A stretch of DNA of 5,227 bases from Spirochaetaceae bacterium (GCA_030643345.1 DAOWMA010000187.1:1-5227), one strand, 5' to 3'; numbered from the stretch's first letter, positions 1-5,227 are shown. The notes: generated from the sequence alone by a model not told the origin. Program-made: numbers and translations.

Positions 1-16
1 GAGCTATATTACTCAT
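1..16 (-). CDS. Start of an unidentified gene downstream of the phytase (5' end only)
   Basis: An ATG at 14-16 on the minus strand opens a frame reading Met-Ser-Asn-Ile-Ala before it runs off the left edge. An AGGGAG ribosome binding site lies at 25-30, 8 nt upstream of the ATG, and the phytase stop codon is only 22 nt away. This spacing and orientation fit a second gene of the phytase operon. Five codons are too few to say anything about the product. Confidence rests on the well-placed Shine-Dalgarno sequence and the absence of any terminator between the two genes. Confidence 0.5.
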
Positions 17-24
17 TATATAAT

Positions 25-30
25 CTCCCT
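25..30 (-). promoter_or_regulatory. Ribosome binding site AGGGAG for the gene starting at base 16
   Basis: The minus strand reads AGGGAG here, 8 nt before an ATG. It is the main evidence that a new gene begins at the left edge, since almost none of that coding sequence is inside the window. Confidence 0.5.
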
Positions 31-38
31 ATACCTTC

Positions 39-1220
39 TTATTCGCCGTATACAGTTAATTCGTCTCCGGCAATATCTTTCCAGTCATAAATTGTATAGG
101 TTGAATTATCTCCGTCGTGACCTATAAGTATTCCATTTGGAAATCCGGGAAGTACTGGTGTATAAAGTGAATCCACACCATCTTCATCCCACATTGGTTT
201 GCCATCCATATCAAGTAAAGCAACAGTTTTTACAAATTTATTATCTCCCTGGCGTTCATAGATTCGAAGAATAGACGCAATTTGATTTGAGGCATCGCCC
301 TGGTCCACAACAATGAAGTAACCTGTTCCATCAGGGAAGTTAAAAAGAGATATTCCCTCTCTATCTCTGCTGTAGCCATCTTCAGCAAAGGCAAAAGAAT
401 GGATTGGCGCAGGGGACATTTCAGGATCTGCGTAGTATTTATGTACAGCTGAATCTTCTTCAGCTACATAGAAAAAGCCCAATTCGTCATCAGCTACCAT
501 TCCTTCACATTTCTCACCACCATATTCAAGATCACGTATATGTTTAAGGCTAATACCCTTTCCAGTTCCATCATCCTCTATTAAATACTGACTAATTGGA
601 CCTGTACTTGCATTCTCAAAGGCATAGATAAGCCCTGTAGCAGGATTTTTATAAAGTCCAAAACCGTATGTTCCGGTTTGAAGATCATTATTTTCAGTTT
701 GACCATCAGAAAGTGTAAAAAGAACATCATCCCCGGAAGTATAATCAGGATTAATGCCGTAGACTGCTATTTTACTGGCATCTGCGTATTTAACCTTTCT
801 TAAGTTCATGGCAACAATATCCACCAGCTTACCACCCAATTCCAGGCCATACCGGACATCAACATTACCAGGCTTCCCCCAGGCATCAACATGGGTAATT
901 TCATTACCTTCAAAATCCCATACCCATAAACCAGCTACCTTATCAACACCAAAAATCAAACTTCTTGATGGTTCTGTAGGATGGACCCATATTGCAGGAT
1001 CATCGGCATCTCCGGTTAATATCCCTGTTCTTCCTGTCTGGAACACCGGTTTAACTAAAAAATCTGTTCTTGTTTCAGTGTATTCAAGTACTACGGCTTT
1101 CTTTGTGGATTTTATTACCTTAGGCGCCAGCTGCTTAGGTGCAGGTTTTGAAGCGCAGGAAGATATTAACCCAACAAGCGCTAAAAAAATCACTAAAGTG
1201 TCATATTTCACCAGTTTCAT
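39..1220 (-). CDS. Beta-propeller phytase (myo-inositol hexakisphosphate 3-phosphohydrolase), predicted lipoprotein
   Basis: This 393-residue protein resembles the calcium-dependent beta-propeller phytases of Bacillus (PhyC type, about 380 residues), which remove phosphate from phytate outside the cytoplasm. Residues 1-21 form a lipoprotein signal with lipobox Ile-Ser-Ser-Cys, so Cys22 should be lipidated; a Lys/Pro-rich linker of about 40 residues follows. Family hallmarks appear in order: DADDPAIWVHPTEP at 71-84 (acidic calcium/active-site cluster), DKVAGLWVWD at 93-102, VRYGLELGGKLVDI at 122-135, YGFGLYKNPATG at 185-196, CEGMVADDELG at 238-248, VAEED at 252-256, DREGISLF at 286-293 and YERQGDNKFV at 321-330. 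By analogy with Bacillus phytase, Glu239, Glu254/255 and Glu288 would be metal or catalytic ligands; that mapping is by eye. The chosen ATG has AAGGAG 6 nt upstream and gives the full signal peptide. A promoter lies upstream and a terminator separates it from the SBP genes. The product assignment is strong; the lipid anchor and cell-surface side are predictions. Confidence 0.94.
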   Translation of the reverse strand: MKLVKYDTLVIFLALVGLISSCASKPAPKQLAPKVIKSTKKAVVLEYTETRTDFLVKPVFQTGRTGILTGDADDPAIWVHPTEPSRSLIFGVDKVAGLWVWDFEGNEITHVDAWGKPGNVDVRYGLELGGKLVDIVAMNLRKVKYADASKIAVYGINPDYTSGDDVLFTLSDGQTENNDLQTGTYGFGLYKNPATGLIYAFENASTGPISQYLIEDDGTGKGISLKHIRDLEYGGEKCEGMVADDELGFFYVAEEDSAVHKYYADPEMSPAPIHSFAFAEDGYSRDREGISLFNFPDGTGYFIVVDQGDASNQIASILRIYERQGDNKFVKTVALLDMDGKPMWDEDGVDSLYTPVLPGFPNGILIGHDGDNSTYTIYDWKDIAGDELTVYGE

Positions 1221-1226
1221 TAAATT

Positions 1227-1232
1227 CTCCTT
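1227..1232 (-). promoter_or_regulatory. Ribosome binding site AAGGAG of the phytase gene
   Basis: AAGGAG reads on the minus strand 6 nt before the ATG at 1218-1220. This near-consensus site fixes the phytase start so that the complete lipoprotein signal peptide is included. Confidence 0.85.
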
Positions 1233-1260
1233 AATATGGCCTTATTTTTCATATTCATAT

Positions 1261-1296
1261 TAACATGAAAGATATATTTCATTTTCACTCATGTTA
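1261..1296. repeat. Inverted repeat TAACATGA-N20-TCATGTTA across the phytase promoter
   Basis: The arms at 1261-1268 and 1289-1296 are perfect 8-bp reverse complements separated by 20 bp. They bracket the predicted -10 hexamer (1281-1286) and the expected transcription start near 1274, so a dimeric regulator bound here would block or shape initiation. A smaller near-palindrome, ATGAAA-N6-TTTCAT at 1265-1282, is nested inside. The arms are long enough to be notable in AT-rich DNA but could still arise by chance; no known operator was recognised. Confidence 0.5.
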
Positions 1297-1309
1297 TCTA
1301 TTTTGTCAA
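1281..1309 (-). promoter_or_regulatory. Sigma-70-like promoter of the phytase unit
   Basis: On the minus strand a perfect -35 hexamer TTGACA (1304-1309) is followed by a 17-nt spacer and the -10 hexamer GAAAAT (1281-1286), which matches four of six consensus positions. Transcription would start about 50-55 nt before the phytase ATG. It sits downstream of the SBP terminator, so the phytase and the gene after it form a separate unit. The weak -10 with an exact -35 could mean that an activator or repressor acts here; inverted repeats overlap the site. Confidence 0.7.
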
Positions 1310-1326
1310 GGAAATAAACAAAGTTT

Positions 1327-1351
1327 CTTTCATATTAATATATAATGAAAG
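1327..1351. repeat. Inverted repeat CTTTCAT-N11-ATGAAAG upstream of the phytase -35
   Basis: Perfect 7-bp arms at 1327-1333 and 1345-1351 flank an 11-bp AT-only centre. The element ends 18 bp upstream of the -35 hexamer, where an activator commonly binds, and lies between the SBP terminator and the phytase promoter. The arm sequence ATGAAAG recurs in the element at 1265-1280 and at 2634-2649. It has no T-tract suggesting a terminator. A regulatory role is an inference. Confidence 0.4.
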
Positions 1352-1364
1352 TATTTTTTCTTAC

Positions 1365-1391
1365 AAAAAACCCGCACTGTTAAAGTGCGGG
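1365..1391 (-). terminator. Rho-independent terminator of the SBP unit
   Basis: On the minus strand an 8-bp perfect stem (CCCGCACT paired with AGTGCGGG, 5-nt loop, 1371-1391) is followed directly by six T residues (1370-1365). The stem is much more GC-rich than its surroundings. It lies 20 nt beyond the stop of the intact SBP gene and ends that transcript before the phytase promoter. There is no T-tract on the other side, so it should work only in the minus direction. Confidence 0.93.
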
Positions 1392-1411
1392 TAACAATAG
1401 TTTATCCCTGA

Positions 1412-2584
1412 TTACATGTGTTCAATCCAGAAATCTCTGAATCTAACAACATTGGCATAAAGCCAGTCACTGTCCTCTACCCAAAGAGACATATCTTTAA
1501 GATCTTTTTGATCTCCTGGTTGAGGTACATCAGTTCTTGGACTCCAGGTACCAAGGTCCCAGAAAGGTTTGTAGCCTTCCATTCCATTCTCATCACCATA
1601 CAACCATTTGATCAATAATTTGGCTGCATTTGGATGTTTTGAAAATACCGGTATAGAAACTGTTTGCTTACTTAGATAACTTGCAACCGGTTCAACATCC
1701 CAGAGAATCTCAAAATAAAGCTCTTCGTCTTCCCTTAATCTCAATTTTGATGGACCAATGATTCCAAGTGGAGGATGTTCCTGATTAGGGGCACCAACAG
1801 CACCTGCAACTGGTGTTCCGCTGCTCATCAAAATAAGCCCACTGTTCATAAGTCTTAATAGAAATTCATAACCGGCATTTTCTGTTCCATGCAAAGTGAT
1901 AGGTTCACCAAATTCCTTTTTATATAAAGCTTCCATCTCATCAGAATATTTAATAAAAGATGCAAAGAAATTTATTTCTGATCCACCAAGCATGGGGTCT
2001 TTTGTAATAATTTTCCCATGCCACTCTGGTCTTGTAAGGTCCCACCAGGTATCAATGGGAGGTCCGTCAGGATAGGTCTGTGAATTGTATGCAATTGCTT
2101 TACCTCCAAACCTTTGGATTCCAAGAGGTTCATTCTTAGCCCAATCGTTTAATAGAGGAAGTATATCAACCGGAACATACCTGTAAACCCTGCCAATATC
2201 AAGAAAATCATGATACATTGTAGGAGAATCTGATACTAAAACCACATCTGCATTATGAATACCTGCATCAATCTCCCGACCAAGTTTCTCATAAAGACTT
2301 CCCTGGCTCATATCATTTGCCATAACTTTTATTCCATATTTATTATAAAAAGTTCTGGAAAAATCGAATACCCTGGAAGTATTTGCATAGATAGTAACCT
2401 CTCCCTCTTCTTTGGCTGCAGCTATAATGGCATCCCAGTCGTCTTCTGCAGGGGTAAAGCTGCCAAGACCTGCCCATTCCTCCCACTGCTCTACAGTCAT
2501 ATCAGATTCAGCGTCTCCACCTGCAAATAAGATTACAGGAACAATAAATAAAAAAACACATAGTACAATTAAAATCTTTTTCAT
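1412..2584 (-). CDS. Exported ABC-transporter substrate-binding protein, COG1840-like (Fe3+/sugar-phosphate type), intact copy
   Basis: This is a 390-residue periplasmic binding protein. Residues 1-21 are a signal peptide with likely cleavage after Phe-Ala and before Gly-Gly; there is no lipobox cysteine, so it should be soluble in the periplasm. A short acidic, Trp-rich segment (VEQWEEWAGLG at 31-41) precedes the binding fold, which begins near DDWDAIIAAAKEEGEVTIYA (48-67). Features typical of the AfuA/FbpA/FutA group are NADVVLVSDSPTMY (111-124), AIAYNSQ (163-169), WWDLTRPEWHGKIITKDP (180-197), the run LILMSSGTPVAGAV (250-263) and HPNAAKLLIKWLYG (317-330). Members bind ferric iron, hexose phosphates, phosphonates or polyamines, so the ligand cannot be assigned from sequence alone. 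No permease or ATPase gene is in the window. It is a tandem duplicate of the interrupted gene upstream, with clearly more than half of residues identical by eye. It has its own promoter and an AGAGGTGG ribosome binding site, and is followed by a strong terminator. Confidence 0.9.
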   Translation of the reverse strand: MKKILIVLCVFLFIVPVILFAGGDAESDMTVEQWEEWAGLGSFTPAEDDWDAIIAAAKEEGEVTIYANTSRVFDFSRTFYNKYGIKVMANDMSQGSLYEKLGREIDAGIHNADVVLVSDSPTMYHDFLDIGRVYRYVPVDILPLLNDWAKNEPLGIQRFGGKAIAYNSQTYPDGPPIDTWWDLTRPEWHGKIITKDPMLGGSEINFFASFIKYSDEMEALYKKEFGEPITLHGTENAGYEFLLRLMNSGLILMSSGTPVAGAVGAPNQEHPPLGIIGPSKLRLREDEELYFEILWDVEPVASYLSKQTVSIPVFSKHPNAAKLLIKWLYGDENGMEGYKPFWDLGTWSPRTDVPQPGDQKDLKDMSLWVEDSDWLYANVVRFRDFWIEHM

Positions 2585-2590
2585 TATCAG

Positions 2591-2598
2591 CCACCTCT
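2591..2598 (-). promoter_or_regulatory. Ribosome binding site AGAGGTGG of the intact SBP gene
   Basis: AGAGGTGG reads on the minus strand 6 nt before the ATG at 2582-2584. It supports this start, which also gives a complete signal peptide. Confidence 0.8.
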
Positions 2599-2604
2599 CT
2601 TTTT

Positions 2605-2633
2605 AGTCTAGCATGACAAAATGCTCTTGTAAA
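2605..2633 (-). promoter_or_regulatory. Sigma-70-like promoter of the intact SBP gene
   Basis: The minus strand has -35 TTTACA (2628-2633, five of six consensus), a 17-nt spacer and -10 TAGACT (2605-2610, four of six, including the key T, A and final T). Transcription would begin about 13-15 nt before the start codon, giving a short leader that still holds the ribosome binding site. The spacer and -10 edge carry a small inverted repeat AGCAT-N6-ATGCT (2610-2625), a possible operator. The promoter lets this paralogue be expressed independently of the interrupted copy upstream. Confidence 0.62.
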
Positions 2634-2649
2634 GAAATATATCTTTCAT
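2634..2649 (-). repeat. 16-bp element ATGAAAGATATATTTC shared with the phytase promoter
   Basis: Read on the minus strand, this sequence directly abuts the -35 hexamer of the intact SBP gene. The same 16 bases occur exactly at 1265-1280 on the plus strand, inside the phytase promoter region just downstream of its -10. The element is nearly palindromic, so a dimeric regulator could bind either orientation. It is AT-rich, which weakens the significance of the match, but an exact 16-mer in two promoters 1.3 kb apart is unlikely by chance. Confidence 0.5.
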
Positions 2650-2679
2650 ATATGTCATTTTTGCAAAATATATTTCAAA

Positions 2680-2979
2680 TTATTGGTTCTGAAGCCAGAA
2701 ATCTCTTACCTTAATGGCATTTACATAGAGCCAGTCAGCATCCTCAATATAAAAATCCATCTCGTTAATAGGTTTCTGACCTGCAGGCTCAACCAGATCG
2801 GTCCGAACAGCCCAGTCCCCAGGAACATAGTAGGGAGTATACCCTGCAAGATTATCGGGAGTGGGATTATCTGATCCAAACATCCACTTTATCATCAGTT
2901 TTGCCGCATTGGGATGTTTTGAGAACGCGCCTATTGCCATAATTGTTGTTGTTCTAAACCCTGTTACAGGTGAAAGATC
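2680..2979 (-). pseudogene. In-frame C-terminal remnant of the interrupted SBP gene
   Basis: These 99 codons plus a terminal TAA continue in the same frame as the upstream SBP reading frame, after its premature TAA at 2980-2982. The translation begins Asp-Leu-Ser-Pro-Val-Thr-Gly-Phe and aligns without gaps to the intact paralogue from residue 296, including FSKHPNAAKL, the DWLY motif and the terminal RDFW. An internal ATG at 2938-2940 could open an 86-residue piece. It has no convincing ribosome binding site (ACA repeats precede it) and no signal peptide, so independent translation is unlikely. The lack of any frame disruption or second stop means that decay is very recent, that the stop is a sequence error, or that it is somehow bypassed. 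Confidence 0.8.
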
Positions 2980-3858
2980 TTAAATAAATGCTCCGGTTAA
3001 CTTTTCCTCCTGTATTGTTCTCAGTTTTGAGAAACCAAGTATACCAAGAGGGGGATCTGTCTGCCCGGGGGCAGCAACAGCTTTCATAACCGGAGTTGAA
3101 CTGGACATTAAAATAAGACCATTGTCCATAAGACGTTTCAGGAATTCGTATCCTGCATTCTCAACTTCATAACTTTTAATAAGTTCCTCACCAAATTCAT
3201 CCTGATAAGCTTCTTCCATATCCACGTGGTGCTGTATGAAGGTAGCAAAAGTATTGAATTCTGCTCCGGAATTAAGAGGGTCTTTCATTATTATCTTACC
3301 CTTCCATTCCGGTCTTGTAAGGTCCCACCAGCTGTCTATAGGAGGTTCTGAATAAAACTCACTGTTATAGGCTACTCCTCTTGCTCCATAATGATTTATT
3401 GCCAGGGGCGCAGTTTTTGCCTCGTCAATAAGCACATCCATAAGATCAGTTGGAATAAATCTGTACAATCGGCCCTCAGCCAGGAACTCATTGTAAAGTG
3501 TTGGAATATCATCAACAAGAATTATATCAGCCTCAAAGATACCTGCATCCTGTTCACGAACTAATTTTTCCAGAAGTGAAGGTGTTGACATATCATTAGC
3601 AATAACTTTAATACCGTACTTATTATAAAAGGTCCTTCCAAAATCGAACACTCTTGAAGAAAAAGAGTATACAACAAGCTCCTTCTCTTCTTTGGCTGCT
3701 GTCTCTATGGCAGCCCAATCATCTTCTACAGGTCTGTAATCTCCAAGCTGAGCCCACTCTTCCCATTCACCTATAGTTCTTTCAGCCTCTGGTTTGCCGC
3801 CGGCAAAAAGATTGCTCACTACAGACATAATGATTATTACTGTAACTAATCTTTTCAT
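2980..3858 (-). CDS. Substrate-binding protein, COG1840-like, truncated by a premature stop
   Basis: This frame encodes the first 292 residues of an SBP paralogous to the intact downstream copy (full length would be about 392). Residues 1-19 are a signal peptide ending Leu-Phe-Ala before Gly-Gly. The Trp-rich segment IGEWEEWAQLG and the binding-fold motifs RVFDFGRTFYNKYGIKV, WWDLTRPEWKGKIIMKDP and GLILMSSSTPVMKAV are all retained. The frame ends at TAA (2980-2982), at the position equivalent to Trp295 of the paralogue. The lost 99 residues contain the closing helices of the fold, so the truncated product would probably not bind ligand properly. The start has AAAGGGG (3866-3872) 7 nt upstream and lies 24 nt after the phosphomannomutase stop, so it is probably co-transcribed with that gene. 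The ligand is unknown, as for the paralogue. Treat it as a likely pseudogene unless the stop proves to be an error. Confidence 0.82.
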   Translation of the reverse strand: MKRLVTVIIIMSVVSNLFAGGKPEAERTIGEWEEWAQLGDYRPVEDDWAAIETAAKEEKELVVYSFSSRVFDFGRTFYNKYGIKVIANDMSTPSLLEKLVREQDAGIFEADIILVDDIPTLYNEFLAEGRLYRFIPTDLMDVLIDEAKTAPLAINHYGARGVAYNSEFYSEPPIDSWWDLTRPEWKGKIIMKDPLNSGAEFNTFATFIQHHVDMEEAYQDEFGEELIKSYEVENAGYEFLKRLMDNGLILMSSSTPVMKAVAAPGQTDPPLGILGFSKLRTIQEEKLTGAFI

Positions 3859-3865
3859 CTTTTAT

Positions 3866-3872
3866 CCCCTTT
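3866..3872 (-). promoter_or_regulatory. Ribosome binding site AAAGGGG of the interrupted SBP gene
   Basis: AAAGGGG reads on the minus strand 7 nt before the ATG at 3856-3858, inside the 24-nt gap after the phosphomannomutase stop. The gap has no room for a promoter, which supports co-transcription with the mutase or a promoter inside it. The translation signal of the broken gene is intact. Confidence 0.7.
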
Positions 3873-3882
3873 AGCATAAAAA

Positions 3883-5227
3883 TTATTCAAAACTTTCAAT
3901 TATAGCTTTAAGTCCTTTAATTTTCTCTTTCATAATCTCATTACTTTCTGCTTCAACTACAAGTCTTAACAAGGGCTCTGCTCCGGAAGGTCTTAAAATA
4001 AACCACCAGGAATTAAAATCTATTCGTACTCCGTCCAGTCTGTTGACCTTTCCTTCAGGAAAATATTCTTCAATCTTAGTTAAAATTAATTCCTGATCTT
4101 TAACTTCAAAATTTATTTCACCTGAAAATGAGTAAGGATTTATTTTTCCTGATATTTCAGAAACCGGTACTTGCAACTTTTTAATTATTCCAAGAACAAC
4201 TGCAGCAGCTATAAAACCTGAATCACAAAAGTAATTCTCCCTGAAATAGTAATGTCCTGAAAGCTCCCCGGCATAGGTCCCATTACTTTCCTTCAGGATT
4301 TTTTTTATATTTGCATGCCCGGTTCTGCAGGGAGATGATTTACCACCTAAAGTTTCAATGTACTCCGAAACGCTCCGGGAGGATCTGATATCGTAGTACA
4401 TTTGACCATCACTAATGTTGCTACCGGGGTCTGTTTTTTTATCATAGTAGTAATGACCTATAAGTGCTGTAATAATATCCGGAGATATAAACCCACCCTT
4501 TTCGTCAAAAAACACAGCCCGGTCAGCATCACCATCAAAGATAATACCAACATCTGCCTTCTGTTTTAGAATCTCTTTATTGATACTTACCCAGCTTTCT
4601 TTTTCCAGAGGATTAGGCCCATGATTTGGGAAAGTGCCATCCGGCTTATCAGAAAGAGTTGTATAATGTAAAGAAGTACCTGCAAATATTTTATGAACAT
4701 AGGCTGCTGCAGCACCATTACCACAGTCAAAGACTGCTCTTACACCTGAATAATCAGATATAAACTTCCGGATATGATTTTTATAATCCCGGGATATATC
4801 AAGATTTGTAATTTTCCCTTTTTCTAAAACTGGGACCGCATTAGTTTGAATAAGCTCTTTCAGTTCTCTTAGTCCGGTATCAGGTCCAACAGGAACTGCC
4901 CCGGATCGGGATATTTTCAGACCATTATATTCAGGTGGGTTATGGGATGCTGTTATCATTACACTCCCGTCAAATTTATAAAATGCTGTTGCAAAATAAA
5001 CTGCCGGGGTATCACACAATCCAATATCTACAACATCAGCCCCGTTGTCAGTTATCCCTTTCGATAAAATATCAAAGACCTCATTGGAGGAAGTTCGTGT
5101 ATCCCTGCCAACAATAATTTTATCTGTTTTCAGGATATGCGGAAGATAATAACCGATAGAATAAAGAGTCTCCCGATCAAGTTCAACAGGATACTTACCT
5201 CTAATATCATTTGCTTTAAAGATTCCC
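3883..5227 (-). CDS. manB: Phosphomannomutase/phosphoglucomutase (alpha-D-phosphohexomutase family), 5' end beyond window
   Basis: The enzyme interconverts hexose 6-phosphate and hexose 1-phosphate in the cytoplasm, feeding GDP-mannose or UDP-glucose synthesis. The frame is open to the right edge: 447 complete codons are visible, starting Gly-Ile-Phe-Lys-Ala-Asn-Asp-Ile-Arg-Gly-Lys-Tyr, which matches the usual N-terminus, so only a few residues are missing. In visible-fragment numbering, the catalytic phosphoserine loop ITASHNPPEYNG is at 91-102 (Ser94), the Mg-binding DGDADR at 231-236, RTGHANIKK at 301-309, the sugar-recognition GELSGHYYFR at 320-329, CDSGFI at 334-339 and the phosphate-binding RPSGAEP at 412-418. 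The YYFR...CDSG stretch resembles E. coli CpsG/ManB, favouring phosphomannomutase. Two positions differ from the common form: RTGH for KTGH, and SGAEP for SNTEP/SGTEP. A TTG at 5017-5019 is internal, not the start. The symbol is a family-level guess, since sugar specificity is not readable. Confidence 0.93.
   Translation of the reverse strand, partial: GIFKANDIRGKYPVELDRETLYSIGYYLPHILKTDKIIVGRDTRTSSNEVFDILSKGITDNGADVVDIGLCDTPAVYFATAFYKFDGSVMITASHNPPEYNGLKISRSGAVPVGPDTGLRELKELIQTNAVPVLEKGKITNLDISRDYKNHIRKFISDYSGVRAVFDCGNGAAAAYVHKIFAGTSLHYTTLSDKPDGTFPNHGPNPLEKESWVSINKEILKQKADVGIIFDGDADRAVFFDEKGGFISPDIITALIGHYYYDKKTDPGSNISDGQMYYDIRSSRSVSEYIETLGGKSSPCRTGHANIKKILKESNGTYAGELSGHYYFRENYFCDSGFIAAAVVLGIIKKLQVPVSEISGKINPYSFSGEINFEVKDQELILTKIEEYFPEGKVNRLDGVRIDFNSWWFILRPSGAEPLLRLVVEAESNEIMKEKIKGLKAIIESFE

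Noticed and set aside
808..1263. Plus-strand 151-codon open frame
   Set aside because: It is the antisense shadow of the well-supported phytase, has no family resemblance and no convincing ribosome binding site. The other plus-strand frames at 1418, 2255, 2412, 2683 and 4935 are likewise shadows of minus-strand genes.
1221..1411. Riboswitch or small RNA in the SBP-phytase intergenic region
   Set aside because: Apart from the terminator hairpin, the region is very AT-rich with promoter-type repeats and a leader of only about 50 nt. No riboswitch core was recognised.
2643..2659. PhoB/PhoP-type phosphate box (TTTCAT and TGTCAT repeats upstream of the intact SBP)
   Set aside because: The half-sites are spaced 9 bp apart instead of the 11 bp expected for Pho boxes, and the match is weak. 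The phytase promoter shows no corresponding repeat.
2938..2940. Translational restart producing a separate 86-residue protein
   Set aside because: No Shine-Dalgarno sequence precedes this ATG, the product has no signal peptide, and it is only the C-terminal end of an SBP fold.
2980..2982. Programmed recoding (selenocysteine, pyrrolysine or a reassigned stop code)
   Set aside because: The codon is TAA, which is not used for Sec (TGA) or Pyl (TAG), and the genes in this window themselves terminate with TAA.
5017..5019. TTG as the start of the phosphomannomutase
   Set aside because: The frame stays open upstream for 69 more codons that encode the conserved N-terminal FKANDIRGKYP and GRDTRTSS segments, so the TTG is an internal leucine codon.

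Overview
The window is AT-rich, and every gene in it lies on the minus strand. From right to left, which is the direction of transcription, it holds: a phosphomannomutase-type phosphohexomutase cut by the right edge; two tandem paralogous genes for exported substrate-binding proteins (SBPs) of the ferric-iron/sugar-phosphate type (COG1840-like); a beta-propeller phytase lipoprotein; and the first codons of a further gene at the left edge. There is no RNA gene, CRISPR array or insertion sequence. No gene-free stretch exceeds 300 bases.

Both SBPs carry an N-terminal hydrophobic signal ending in Phe-Ala-Gly-Gly with no lipobox cysteine. That style is common in SBPs of Spirochaetales. Together with an outer-surface-type lipoprotein and low GC, this suggests a free-living or host-associated spirochaete. 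The assignment is an inference from style, not proven by a marker gene.

The first SBP gene (stop-interrupted) starts 24 nt after the phosphomannomutase stop and probably shares its transcript. Its reading frame is broken by one in-frame TAA. The remaining C-terminal 99 codons continue in the same frame and still align without gaps to the intact neighbour. This is a single-nonsense truncation, not a frameshift. The intact SBP gene follows with its own good promoter and ribosome binding site, and ends at a clear rho-independent terminator (1365-1391). The phytase is therefore a separate transcription unit with its own sigma-70-like promoter (TTGACA, 17-nt spacer, GAAAAT). It probably leads into a second gene starting at base 16.

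The most interesting content is the combination. A secreted phytase, which frees phosphate and lower inositol phosphates, sits next to duplicated orphan SBPs from a superfamily that includes hexose-phosphate binders such as AfuA, and next to a sugar-phosphate mutase. The phytase and intact SBP promoters share an exact 16-bp near-palindromic element. A coordinated organophosphate/sugar-phosphate scavenging locus is a reasonable but unproven reading; iron uptake is the main alternative.
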